Position numbers and translations under genes: made by a program. This document shows, in pieces, positions 1 to 10,638 of a stretch of 64,000 bases of DNA (its first letter is position 1; each line of letters starts with the position of its first letter). The notes under the pieces are model-generated. The model was given only the letters and a program-made list of their open reading frames with translations. It was not told the origin of the DNA and searched no databases. Source of the stretch: Rhabdophis nuchalis (Eukaryota; Chordata; Lepidosauria; Squamata; Natricidae); NCBI GenBank assembly GCA_039707465.1, contig CM077643.1, positions 381,037,919-381,101,918 on the forward strand, read 5' to 3'.

Positions 1-3000
1 TATCCCATTAGAAAAGCTGCTTTCATTTGTGTTTTCTGTTTCATAAGGAACTTTTGTATTTTACTTACTTTACCCAAAATACATATAACTTTTAGATTTC
101 CATATAATGAATAATTAATCATTGGACATGTTCAGAATCATAAAGAAGATGCATTTATATCAGTGTTTTCCACACTTGGCAACTTTAAGATGTGTGAACT
201 TCACAGTTGGTCCACAGATCTTAAAATTATCAAGTTTGAAAAATCCCGATGTATACAAAATGCAAAGCTTAGCTTTAAACTTGTTAATGTGTGTATACAT
301 GTGTACACAGGCTTCTGAACATGAGTGGTTAGGAGAAGAGTCACTGTTCCCACCCATTCCACAGCTCCAATATCTCAAAACCTTCATTTGCTCCCTAATT
401 GTCTTCAGAATTAGAACAGCCCTTCACCCCATTCTCTGGTATAAGTTATGACTCATTGAACAATTATGAGGGAAACTTCTCCTCAAGCAGCTGATAAGAG
501 GTAATGATTTTTGGATAAAGTAAAAGTATATGGAGTGCATTAGTCTGAAAACAATGGGAACACTGTTATTCGAAGCTTAACTGCCCATCTAGATGAACAA
601 GATGGATTGTGAATTGAAATGAAATGACTAAATGTCTATGGAGTTTCTCAGTCATCCAGGTCATGTTTGTCCCATGACAAGCATAAAAAAGCCAAAGGTG
701 CTTTTTCAAAAGGCAGGTGGGTTTTGTTTTCCCTTGAAGATATGTTGCTTCTCTTCCAAGGAGCTTCTTCAGTTCTTAGACTTATATGCTGCTTCGGAGA
801 GCTGAAGAAGCTTCCTGAATGAGAAACAAAAGGTCTTCAAAGGAAAACAACGTCAGTTGACTCTGGAAAAAGCACCTTTGGGATAATAAAGTTCACTTTT
901 TATCACAGTGACAAGTGATGTTTATGTGTGTTGGTGATAGTGGATAATTATTTGCCTGGAACTGCAAAATAAAAATAATACCTAGTTTAGTTCCATGTTT
1001 TTTCTAAGTCTTGCCAAAAAAATAAGGCAATGAAGGAATGTTGATCCTTAGGAAACCCTACATCTAACAAATTACAAGAGCACCACCTTGTGTCTGTGTT
1101 TGCTGAGAAATCTTCAGGCTGGTTAGTCCTGTGTAAGTAACATTTGTCTTTAGCCAAGCAGAATTTATTATCTCAACATTTCCTATATCCTCATAATCTT
1201 CTTTAATCTTCTCATGTTTCAGAATTTAGGACAAAATCCTAGGTTCATAAGACCAACGCAGCTCAGTCCATTAAGTTTCATCAAACTAGGGGAATCTAAA
1301 AACGTCACTGATTCATAATTTGATCATTGATGAAAAAGCTTGTGAATTCAAGTAGTCCTTGAATTACGATCATAATTCAGACTGGAATTACAGTCATAAA
1401 TTGTACCAGTTTTTAAACAGACCACTGATTGCAACAAAGTTGGAAATGGTAGAAGGCATCCTGCCAGAGCAAGGGTTGGACTAGAAGATCTTTAAGGTCC
1501 CTTCCAAATCTGCTATTCTGTTCTGTTAGTGCAGTGGTTAAGTAAACAAAGGTTGATAAAGTGAACCTATTGTACCTGTGAGGTGTTTTTACCTGAAAAT
1601 TGAAAGTAAACGCAAGATTATTGCAAAAAAAATCTCCATCATGTGACCACAGGATTCTACAGGCCTTCCTGTCCTCTTCCATCCTCTGGAATCCATTTAA
1701 GCTCACGCCTACTACTTAGGTGACTTACACCGAACTAGTTCTCAAATTATATCTACAAATATACACATGATATGCTAATTGGGACCTTAGACAATCAATC
1801 ATTCAATACTGGAGGAAATCAGGCGTGGTTGATCTTTGGAAATAGGAATCATAAACCAGAAATTATCATTCTTTGGATACATCATGTGGGCTGAGGCGTC
1901 TATGGAAAAGATGATACTGCTGGACCAAGTGGATAGAAAAAGAGGCTAACAGTGCATGAAACGAATAGATGGAGTATTGGAACCTTTTGGGGTGCATCTG
2001 CTGAGGTTGGACAATGCAGCAAGGGGCAGGATGGCTTGGAGACTTTTATCTGTCATATCACCAAGAGTCAGCTATCACTCAAGAAGCCATATAACATAAT
2101 ATATATTCACTTTTATCTTTGGAGAATAGGAGAGGGAACCTTCTAGCAATGGCCAATTTTGGCATTCCCTTTGCAAAATTAGAAATGGGATGGGCCACAT
2201 CCCTATTTAACAATGAAAGAGGGAGTACCTTTGGCATCAGACTGTCTTGTCAGTGACATTTGGTTCGTGATGTCATGCTCTTGAAAAAGAGTGGGCCTGT
2301 AATTGGGGTGTGCATGTGTTCCTATAGTAATAATTGTCATTGGAGACTCAAGTAACATGGACAATGTTCCTCCAGGCCTTCCTGTCCTCTTCCATCCTCT
2401 GGAATCCATTCAAGCTCATGCCTACTACTTTGGTGACTCCATCCAGCCACCTCATTCTCAGTCATCCCCTTCTTCTGCCCTTAATCTTTCCCAGCTTTAG
2501 GCTCTTCTTCACTCCTTCTCCTCTAGGACTGACCGGGTTGATCGCCTTGCAGTCCAAGGGACTCGTAGGAGTCTTCTCCAGCACCACAGTTCAAAGCCCC
2601 CAATTCTATTAATTTGTTTAAAACTTCTTGTTTACATTTTTCTACTGTCTTTTATACTGAGTTAATTAAAGTCACTTGAAATGACTTTAAACATGCCTTC
2701 CCAGGTTTCTTGTCACTTGGGCTAAGATGCTGTTTGTGATAAGCAAACTCTTGAATAGTTAATAAACAACCACTCCCTCCTCCTCTTTCCCCTCCCCTCC
2801 CCTTATCCCTTCCTGGCAAACAGAGAAAACCTGCCAGGTTTCAATATTAAAGCAGCATCCTTCTAGCATCAAAATCCCGACTGCATAGAACCACCTAAAC
2901 AGCACTATAAGGTGGGGTTTCTTTTTAAGAATAAGAGTGCTGGAAATGAAGAGAAAACCAATTGAAGGGTTAGGGATGCAAGGGTCTTGTAACTTGACAG

Positions 3001-3059
3001 TTGTAAGACGTGCATGCTTCAAATGCCAGAGTTTCTGAGCCAACATTTTGGTTTCTAAG

Positions 3060-3256
3060 CAATAGCGTTGTTAAGTGAGTTTCACCACATTTTACAAGTT
3101 GGCCACGCCCACCCAGTCACATAGCTGGCAAGCCACTCCCACCCGGTCACATGGCCAGCAACCCACTCCCACCCAGTCACATGGCCAGCAAGCCACTCCC
3201 ACAAGGCAGGCCACACCTACAGAATAGGTTCTAAAAAAATTTGAAGCTCACCACTG
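3060..3256 (-). mobile_element. hAT-type MITE fragment with internal tandem repeat (copy 1)
   Basis: This stretch holds a short tandem repeat of about 30 bp built on CCACTCCCACCCGGTCACATGGCCAGCAA, given here by its features rather than as a unit call: three to four copies at 3100-3205. It ends in a terminal sequence GAAGCTCACCACTG. The sequence is the reverse complement of the element seen complete at 44866-45223, so it is a truncated copy. The same fragment is at 25255-25448 in copy 2, so the insertion predates the duplication. Confidence 0.6.
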
Positions 3257-3877
3257 GTTCCAGTGCACCGACAGCACAGTCAATGGAGGGTATAACAGTC
3301 TGTGGGAAGGACCTTGGTAATCAGGGCAGACAGAGGCAGATGACAGGCAATTCAGCCTGCATCAGGAATGTGAGTAGAACAAGAGACTCAATAGGGACCA
3401 TCCCTAGTTTCTTGGGCTGCATAAGGGGTGGAAGAGGAAGGTATTTTCAGATTTGCAAGATTCTGTTAATCTTGCAATAACCTTACAAAAAAGTACTATT
3501 AGTTCATCTCACAGTGTTTCCTGTCTAGTCTACCTTGCAAGGCTGACATCCATCTTTCAAGTCTGAAAAGGAGGGATGTTATGAATGGTGGTGCAGGAGC
3601 AAATGGACGGTCCAAGAATCCCCACTCCCCGGGAAGGAGAAGGGCCAGAGCCCAGACAGAGTCCTAGTCAATCTTTCAATGAAATAAGAATTGTTGTGTA
3701 ACCTGAAGGAGCTTTGGGAAAAGTTTTCAAACATAGACAAGAAGAGACATGTATGGATCCCATAACGTGAGATTTATTCATACATTACGTTTCTGTCAAA
3801 TATTTTTCAGAACCTTCAGACAAATGAACTCCTTCTTTTAAAAAATAATATAAAATACATAAGACATTGGTCCATAA

Positions 3878-3886
3878 TTTAAATAA
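3878..3886 (-). promoter_or_regulatory. AU-rich nonamer in chemokine A 3' UTR
   Basis: On the minus strand this reads TTATTTAAA, which fits the UUAUUUA(U/A)(U/A) nonamer that destabilises many cytokine and chemokine mRNAs. It lies about 165 bases past the stop codon. A possible poly(A) signal (AATAAA on the minus strand) is at 3773-3778. The same nonamer is kept in gene B at 26078-26086. The role is inferred from sequence only. Confidence 0.45.
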
Positions 3887-4049
3887 AATACATTATTTCA
3901 TCTTCCATCAATGAAGTTTAAGTTAGGAGTGTGCAAGGCCAGAATAAGAGTCATACGTGTTCTATTTTTCCACCTCTGAAGCATTTAAAAAGCTTTGACT
4001 TCTTGGGGCTTCTCCGGGTGAATATGAAGGAGGAGGGGAGTTGTCAGTT

Positions 4050-5057
4050 TTAAAACAATTCTCTCATACGATCCTGGACCCATTGTACATTGGGATCTGC
4101 ACAAAGATTTATGTTCTTCTTTGTGATAAATCTGCAGAGGAGACATAAACATGCATATTTCGTCACAAGATGGAAAGAAAACAATTCTCTACAATTGGAA
4201 CCACACTCAGTTTTCAAGGGCAGAGAACCCCTCCCATCAGTTGCCCTCAAGAGGCTCCTGTTCCAAATTGATTTCATGAAAGGGGGTGCATGGGCAGATG
4301 TCCACTAAACCTTTCAATTAATTTCAACATTTAAGCTGAAGGACTGATTTGCCTGAAAGTTGTGAAGTGTTGAACTAAACCTGCACACAGGCCCTTTCAA
4401 GAGGGAGATAAGTTTAGATTTTGGCATAAGGATATCTGCAGACGGGGTGAGAAATAAATCAAATAGCAGCCAAGGGCCTTGCAATTGCAACCCTACCTCT
4501 TCATTAATGTTTATTGCAAAATACAAATTGATATTTTTTGTCTGTGTGAAGAACTCTCTGGCCTCATTGTGATATGTTGGGTGGGAATGCCTATCCACAA
4601 GGACCGCAACTCATTTTACATTTAAGTTAAATTCATGTAAAGTCCACACAGGGAAATATGATGATTATGGCTGGTGCACACAAAAATACTAGATGTTTCA
4701 AGGGCAGCCAACATCACATTTAACATATTCAGGAATCACTTCGGAGTTGATAGATTTTTTTAAAGTACTTACATGACACCTGGTTTTTTACACCGGCCAC
4801 TTGTACGATGAAAGGACTTCAAGATTTTCCTTGGAAGTGGCCTGCGTACGTAGTCAAAGCAACAGGTGAGGTCTGAAAGACAGGAAAAGAGACTTGTGTC
4901 TCTTTTGCCTTCCTCAATCATTGAGTCTTGAACCTGAACTTCTCACCTGCTATTTACATTCCCCTCATATAATATGGGCAGAATACCTACCGTAAACGTT
5001 GGATAAGGACATATCAGCAATCAGGAAGAGGGCAAGGGTAGCCAGGAAGCTGTTCAT
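4050..5057 (-). CDS. CC chemokine, gene A (three exons)
   Basis: Predicted secreted CC chemokine of 82 residues; such proteins attract leukocytes through G-protein-coupled receptors. Exon 1 (5057-4991) encodes a hydrophobic signal peptide, MNSFLATLALFLIAD..., and ends in phase 1 at donor GTAGGT. Exon 2 (4872-4773) holds the paired cysteines in TCCFDY, the LPRK stretch and the third cysteine in SGRCKK, and ends in phase 2 at donor GTAAGT. Exon 3 (4131-4050) holds the fourth cysteine in NLCADP and the C-terminal helix QWVQDRMRELF, then TAA. Both acceptors are pyrimidine-rich with AG. Introns are 118 and 641 bp. The WVQD end resembles the MIP-1/MCP groups; I cannot name an orthologue. Family members usually have about 90-100 residues, and this one has very few residues between the signal core and CC. 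The start is the first ATG after the TATA box. All splice sites and all four cysteines are intact, so it looks functional. Confidence 0.88.
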
Positions 5058-5139
5058 CTTTGCTCTTGGATCAAAGGAGAGAAGAAATAGTAGTTGGGGT
5101 AGCTTGTGCGCCTCCCTAGTTCCATGCTGAGAGGCAGAA

Positions 5140-5190
5140 CTTCTCGTGTTATATAGACCGCTTGAGGAGAGGGTGGAGATTTCCTGGAAA
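5140..5190 (-). promoter_or_regulatory. Chemokine A core promoter: TATA, kB-like and STAT-like sites
   Basis: On the minus strand TATATAA occupies 5155-5149, about 92 bases upstream of the ATG at 5057, leaving room for a 5' UTR of about 60 bases. Just upstream are a kB-like site GGAAATCTCC (5184-5175) and an overlapping palindromic STAT-type site TTCCAGGAA (5189-5181). This is the expected inducible-chemokine arrangement. The same block is found almost unchanged at 28291-28341 in front of gene B. Binding itself is inferred. Confidence 0.6.
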
Positions 5191-5575
5191 TAAAATCCAC
5201 GTGTCATATCTGAATCTCAATTAAGGCCTCCGAATCTGAAAATGGTGCAAGGCTTTGGGGATTTCTAAGAGTGCTGATTTGCAAAGAAATGGAGGAACAC
5301 TGGTGGGAAACAAATGAGTTCTTAAGGGAAACTTGCTACAGAATACTATAATGGTCACCAGAAGGCTTCAGATTAGTATCTCACAACCTTGGCAATTGTA
5401 AAGTGTCTGGACCTCAACTCTGAGAATTCTCAGATTCTAGGAATTGAAGTCCAGACACCTTAAAGTTTCTAAGATTGAGAAACGATATAAATTCCCACAA
5501 GAGAAGTGGTCCTTTTGCAGTGGATTATCTACTATAAGCCATCTTTACCAGCCTCTTGTCATCCCAAACCATGTT

Positions 5576-5874
5576 TGTTAGATCAGACAAAGGATTCCGA
5601 CTCAGGCATGGTCAAAACAACAGGAACATTTATTCACACTATTTACAACACACTCAAGATTCAACTGGCAAGGTTTCTTCTCTGGCAACCTCTTATATAG
5701 AGTTACCAGGCAGGAAAACTCCTAGCAAGCAATTGCAACATTGTAACTCCTTTCCAGACAGATTCCAGTCAGCTCGTCTCAGTCAATTAACGCAGCTGCC
5801 TGATCTGTTCTGGAATGCGGTGACTCACAGGTTACCAGATTTGCTGTCTGGGTTGTAGACCTGAGGACTCAACA
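5576..5874 (-). repeat. Gypsy 3' LTR
   Basis: The 299-bp LTR starts TGTTAGATCAG and ends GGACTCAACA on the plus strand. It matches 10302-10600 with only one difference noticed by eye (G/A-type change in the ACCAGATTTG/ACCAGACTTG area). Because the element runs on the minus strand, this is its 3' LTR. Confidence 0.93.
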
Positions 5875-7643
5875 CTCCTTCCCCGATAGTCAGTGCGCAT
5901 GTGTCCAGGCTCTCTGTCCATCACAGTACATGCGCACGCGTATTCGTTCAGATAGGCGGGGCGGTGTCGGGTCCGCCCCGAACGCCTTAGTTCCTGCGAA
6001 GAGTTTGGCGCGGGCAGCAGGTCCCGTGGAAGCTCCTCCCTGCGGGGAGTGGAGCTTTCGCCTGCGTCACTGCAGCCTGCCCCCGGAGGTGGAGTCGCCG
6101 TAGCTGGAATTGGCGATAATAGTAAGTCCGGGCGAGGGGGCGTGGCGACCGGGCTTGAGGTAGTTGACGGTTGCTGGCAGGCAGCGTTCCGGTAGGATGG
6201 GCCTCCGATGGGCGAGGCCCACAGCTCAGTGTCAGGTTGAGTGGCATGGTGCTGACGGCCTCCCCAGGCGGTGCCTGACAAGGAGAGGCCTGGACAGGCA
6301 AGGGTCTCAGGATTTCCAAACTGCGGCTCGGCTTGAACAGGGAACAACGGCCCAACGGGGGCCAACGGGCAGGAACGGCCTGGTGTGGTGAACGCTGTCT
6401 CGGGCAGGCGGCGCCTCAGTTGATCCAGGTGGCGCCGCCACTCAGATCCATCATGAAGGCCAACCCTGTAAGAACAGGGGCCAGTTAAGTCCAAAATGGT
6501 GGCGGCAATCCATCGCGGCTCCCCTGAGAAGTTCCTTGCCCAAACTAGGTCCCCAATTTTAAATAAGCGAGGGGCGGAAATCTGCAGGTTGCTCCTCTGC
6601 AACCCGTCGTAATCGGGGTGCAGTCTGTCCAGGGTGGTCCGCAAGCGTCGGCCCATCAAGAGCTCTGCGGGGCTTTTCCCTGTGGCCGGACAAGGTGTGA
6701 CATGCTGTCCCAAGAGGTACGCAGCCACCCTTGCCTGCCAGTCCCCTTTATCCAAACGGGCCAAGGCTTCCTTGGCCGAGCGGACTGCTCGTTCCGCGTG
6801 TCCATTAGACGCCGGGTGATAAGGGGCAACCGGCGCGTGGCGGATCCCTTGGGTGGCCAGAAAATCCAAGAAGGTGGAGGACTGAAATTGGGGCCTGTTA
6901 TCCGACACAATGACGCCCGGCAACTCGTGGGTCGCGAACAGGCGGCGCAAAGTGCGCACTGTGCTCTCCGCTGTGGTGGAAGCCATGATAATCACCTCCA
7001 CCCAGTGGGAGAACGCGTCCACCACCACAAGGAAAGTCTGGCCATGGAAGGGACCCGCGAAATCCAAGTGGAGCCTGGACCACGGGCTCCTGGGGACGTC
7101 CCACTCCCTCGGCGGGGAGACCGGTGGGGCCGGCCGGGACGATTGGCAGGAGGAGCAGGCGGCCACCCATTCCGCCACTTCAGCATCCATGCCAGGCCAC
7201 CAGACATAGCTCCGGGCTAAAGCCTTCATACGGACGATGCCTGGGTGGTTGGCATGGAGCGACTGAAGAACCATGTGTCTGAGAGGGGAAGGGACGATGA
7301 CCCGATCTCCCCAACACAAGCACCCGCAATGGAGCGAGAGCTCCAGGTGGCGTGACTTGTAAGGCCGAAAGTCTTCGGCCACGCTGCCCGAAGGCCAGCC
7401 CCTCAGCACCCATCGGCAGACCTGGGCGAGGACGGGGTCTGCGCGAGTGTGAGCGGCGACGGCGGATGAGGACAGGGGCAAGTCCGACTCCGTGACCATC
7501 AGGACAGAGAGGGCAGGCACAGGGGTCGGATCTGGCCCCGGGAGAGGGCAGCGGCTCAGGGCATCAGCATGCCCTATCTGCTTGCCAGGACGGTATAGCT
7601 GCGTATAGTCATACGCTGCCAGGAATTCCGTCCAGCGGGTCAT
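5832..7643 (-). pseudogene. Gypsy integrase region of pol
   Basis: An open frame of 603 codons. It begins in the last part of RNase H (ADALSR near residue 29), then has an HHCC zinc domain (H130, H133, C163, C166). The integrase core follows with D194 (LHLDFAGPF), D248 (VSDNRPQF) and E284 (SNGHAERA), which is D,D-35-E spacing. A KIGDLVWARNF stretch and a GPCSY module resembling GPY/F follow, and a proline-rich tail runs into the 3' LTR. The residue after the second catalytic Asp-Asn is R where G is usual. The frame is offset from the upstream RT frame by a frameshift in the G run near 7660, so the polyprotein is broken here. Confidence 0.85.
5875..5884 (-). other. Polypurine tract of the gypsy element
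   Basis: On the minus strand the ten bases directly before the 3' LTR read GGGGAAGGAG. A purine run at this position primes plus-strand DNA synthesis in LTR retroelements. Confidence 0.7.
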
Positions 7644-9058
7644 CCTGGGCGACAGGATGGGGGGGGGGTCGGACGGTCACTGGCCAACAGCCCAAGGAGT
7701 GGCTTGTGGTCCGTGACAACAGAAAAAGTCCGCCCATAGAGGTAATTGTGGAACTTCTTAATCCCGGACACTACAGCCAAAGCCTCCTTGTCGATTTGGC
7801 TGTAGTTTCTCTCCGTTTGAGACATTGTCCGGGAGTAAAAAGCAATGGGGGCTTCCGAGCCGTCTGGAAAGACGTGGCTAAGGACAGCCCCCAGGCCAAA
7901 AGGGGAGGCATCGCATGCAAGCGTCAGAGGAAGCCTGTCATGGTACTGGACTAGTACCGCATCTGATGTGAGCATGGCTTTGACAGCCGTGAACGCATGC
8001 GCTTCGCGGCTGCCCCAGCGCCAGGCCGCAGATCGGTCGAGCAACCGATGCAGCGGCTCGGCTAGCGATGCCTTGTGGGGAATAAATGGCGCGTAGAAAT
8101 TTAAAAGGCCGAGGAATGCCTGCAGCTCCGTTTTGGAGGCAGGAGTGGGGGCTTTTAGGATGGCCTCGACCTTGGAGGGGGTTGGGTGGATTCCTTGGGC
8201 ATCAATCATGAAGCCCAGGAATTCCACCCTTGGCGCAGCAAACGTACATTTGCTGCGCTTCAACTTTAAACCCGCACCCCTGAAAACTCTGAGGACCTTC
8301 CGCAACGTCTTGGCGAGTTCTGATATGCTGGAAGCAGCAATCAGGACGTCATCAAAGTACGGTACAACGCCAGGGAGCCCATGGAGCAGTCGCTCCATGA
8401 GGCTCTGGAAGATCCCCGGGGCCACGGACACGCCAAATTGTAGGCGGCGACAGCGGAAAGCCCCAAGGTGGGTGACGATGGTCTGCGCCTCCGCAGCCTC
8501 GTCGTCCACCGGGAGCTGTTGGTAGGCCTGCGCCATATCCAGTTTCGCGAACACTCGACCCCGTCCCAAAGAGTGGAGCAGGTCTTGCACTACCGGAACC
8601 GGGTATGGGTTCGCCTAAAGCCCGAGGTTGATCGTCGACTTATAGTCGGCGCAGATCCTCACAGACCCGTCGGGCTTAATGGGAACCACAATTGGGGTCT
8701 CCCATTTTGCCTGATCGACGGGTTCGAGCACGCCCTGCGCCACTAATCGATCTAATTCTGCTTCAACCTTGGGCTTCAGCGCGAACGGCAGCCTGCGGGC
8801 CTTCAAGCGGACAGGAGCAACCTGGGGATCCAGGTTTAGGGAAACGGGGGTGCCCTTGTACGTTCCTAGGCTGCCATCGAAGACGTCATTGAACTCTCTG
8901 ATCACTATGTCTACCGGAGAACTGGCTGGCACGCTGTGTACTCCTTGGACTGACAGTCCCAAGGCCGGAAACCAGTCCAATCCGATCAAGGCAGCTAGGG
9001 ATTTGGCCACAACCAAGATGGGAAGGGATCCATGGAAGGAGCCGTAGTCTACCCTCAC
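7640..9058 (-). pseudogene. Gypsy reverse transcriptase and RNase H region
   Basis: Two same-frame open pieces are separated by one TAG at 8617-8615 in the usual RT palm region just after ICADYKSTIN. The upstream piece carries the end of the protease and the RT fingers (DQAKWETPIVVPIKPDGS). The downstream piece (316 codons) carries KLDMAQAYQQLP with the first catalytic Asp (residue 18), the YFDD active site (residues 78-81), and RNase H motifs LACDASPFGLGAVLSH, QIDKEALAVV and VVTDHKPLLGLL. It then runs into the G homopolymer near 7660, where the frame shifts. Apart from the stop and the shift, conserved residues look intact. Confidence 0.87.
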
Positions 9059-9130
9059 TCTATGCAGTCCTAGAATGGGGATTTGCGAGCCCTGGTAGTC
9101 CTTTAGGATTGTTGCCGTGGGGCTGAGATC

Positions 9131-10276
9131 TCACTTCCTGAGCTGGGGGCGCAGCTTAATTAATTGTGCCCAGGAAATAAGCGATCTAGAGGACCCGGAG
9201 TCTATTTCCATTTTTACACCCACCCCCTCTAAGCAAACCATTGTTGACAGTCTCATACTCTCTGCCTGGTCGTAGTTTAGAGCTGGGGGCATCTCCGACA
9301 GCGCGAAGCAGTCAGTCGGCTGTGGCTGGTAGCGTCTCGAACGCTTCTGCGACGCTTGTTGTCCTGGTGGAGCGGCTCTGGAGGCAGCAGCTGAAGTTGT
9401 CGTTGGTGCGGCAGCACGACACACGGCTGCTAGGTGTCCTTTCCTGCCACATCTGCGGCACACCGATGCCTTGAAGGGGCACTCAGGTCTCTGGTGGGCA
9501 CCTCCGCAGCCTATGCAGCTCCCGGACTTCTGCTGGGGTGCGAATGCACGATTACGCACACGCCCGGTCACCCTCAAGCATTCCTCTTGGTCTTCCTCCT
9601 CCATCTCGTCTAGCGGGGCTATCTCGTCCACTAGACACGCTCGCGGGGTGGGGAAGAGAGGAGGGCGCGCACGGCCCATGTCAGATGTGGAAATCTCTGA
9701 CAGTTCCGCCACACGGGCTTCTTCCACCGCTTGCTCGAGAGTCAGTACAGTTTTTGAGAGCAAGCGGCGCTTTAGGCGGATGTCTTTTACGCCGCATACA
9801 AACTGCTCCAGCAGGGATTCCTCCAGGAAGCCTGCGGGGAACTTGCAGGGAATTGCGGTGGCTCTCAATTTCTGAAGGAATTCGGCTACTGATTGTTGCA
9901 GTTGTTGCACACATTGCCTGAATGCGTAGCGGTGTGCTATGCGGGAAGGTACAGGCGCGTAGTGTGCTCTCAGGCGGCCCAGGAGATCATCCCAGGGCAC
10001 TTCGTGTACCGCGGCGGGTGCTGCTATGGTTCGGGCGGTAGCGAACAATTCTGGGCCGCCGCACTGGAGGAAAAGGCTCAGCTTCCTTGCAGGCGCGAGT
10101 TCGCCGTAGTCACTCGCTATCAGGAAGCACTCGAAACGGGCTAAGAAGGAAGCCCATTGTTCCTTCATCGGGTCGAACTGCGCAAACGGAGGCATTGTCG
10201 CCATGGCCATGATGGGGCTGTGCGTTGTTCTGCGCTCGTTGGTTGAGGCTTCGTTCCCTGTTGTGTCTAAAGACAC
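9131..10276 (-). pseudogene. Gypsy gag and start of protease
   Basis: An open frame of 381 codons. The N-terminal two thirds look like a gag capsid domain (FAQFDPMKEQWASFLARFE, then YAFRQCVQQLQQSVAEFLQKL). A zinc-knuckle region follows, with a degenerate CIGCGGAHQRPEC and a canonical CCHC box CRRCGRKGHLAAVC. The frame then reaches the aspartic protease motif IDSGSS (about residues 358-363). It stops at a TGA (9133-9131) about 20 residues later; protease and RT continue in the same frame downstream. So gag-protease-RT was one frame and is now cut by this stop. Confidence 0.85.
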
Positions 10277-10282
10277 GCCTGG

Positions 10283-10300
10283 ATCCCACCTTCGTCGCCA
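10283..10300 (-). other. Gypsy primer binding site, tRNA-Ser-like
   Basis: One base inside the 5' LTR the minus strand reads TGGCGACGAAGGTGGGAT. It is complementary to a tRNA 3' end ATCCCACCTTCGTCGCCA, which fits tRNA-Ser, probably the GCT isoacceptor. tRNA-Ser priming is known in the Mag lineage of Ty3/gypsy elements. The tRNA match is from memory of tRNA-Ser ends and needs checking. Confidence 0.6.
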
Positions 10301-10301
10301 G

Positions 10302-10600
10302 TGTTAGATCAGACAAAGGATTCCGACTCAGGCATGGTCAAAACAACAGGAACATTTATTCACACTATTTACAACACACTCAAGATTCAACTGGCAAGGT
10401 TTCTTCTCTGGCAACCTCTTATATAGAGTTACCAGGCAGGAAAACTCCTAGCAAGCAATTGCAACATTGTAACTCCTTTCCAGACAGATTCCAGTCAGCT
10501 CGTCTCAGTCAATTAACGCAGCTGCCTGATCTGTTCTGGAATGCGGTGACTCACAGGTTACCAGACTTGCTGTCTGGGTTGTAGACCTGAGGACTCAACA
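10302..10600 (-). repeat. Gypsy 5' LTR
   Basis: The 299-bp partner of 5576-5874, bounded by TG...CA and followed by the target duplication ATGTT at 10601-10605. Confidence 0.93.
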
Positions 10601-10638
10601 ATGTTGGCTATTAGCATTTTGTTCTAAAACTTCTAGAG

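Larger units (their letters stand above)
5576..10600 (-). mobile_element. Ty3/gypsy LTR retrotransposon, near full length
   Basis: A 5025-bp element in minus orientation with two 299-bp LTRs (5576-5874 and 10302-10600), each bounded by TG...CA. It is flanked by the 5-bp target duplication ATGTT (5571-5575 and 10601-10605). Gene order on the minus strand is gag, protease, reverse transcriptase, RNase H, integrase, the standard Ty3/gypsy order. A primer binding site lies one base inside the 5' LTR and a purine tract lies next to the 3' LTR. The coding region has two in-frame stops (near 9131 and 8615) and one frameshift at a G run (near 7660), so this copy is probably inactive. The lesions are few and the LTRs look almost identical, so it is young. 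The same site in copy 2 (30512) is empty. Confidence 0.93.

Noticed and set aside
122..451. A 109-codon frame kept intact in both duplication copies (122-451 and 18145-18474)
   Set aside because: Its survival follows from recent duplication. The older copy near 34186 and the inverse one at 41200 do not keep it, and it has no domain or splice context.
2303..2612. Overlapping 65- and 92-codon frames shared with copy 2 (24107-24419)
   Set aside because: Frames differ between copies by small indels, with no conserved motif and no splice context.
3100..3205. Short regularly spaced repeats, considered as a CRISPR-like array
   Set aside because: They are imperfect head-to-tail units without spacers, inside a hAT-type element in a vertebrate genome.
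4965..5207. An 80-codon minus-strand frame with a signal-like MNSFLATLALFLIAD, which at first suggests a small toxin or defensin
   Set aside because: The next exons carry the CC-C-C pattern, CADP and QWVQD of CC chemokines with the right intron phases; there is no six-cysteine defensin or crotamine pattern.
6618..7220. A 200-codon plus-strand frame
   Set aside because: It lies antisense to the gypsy integrase in GC-rich DNA and shows no domain.
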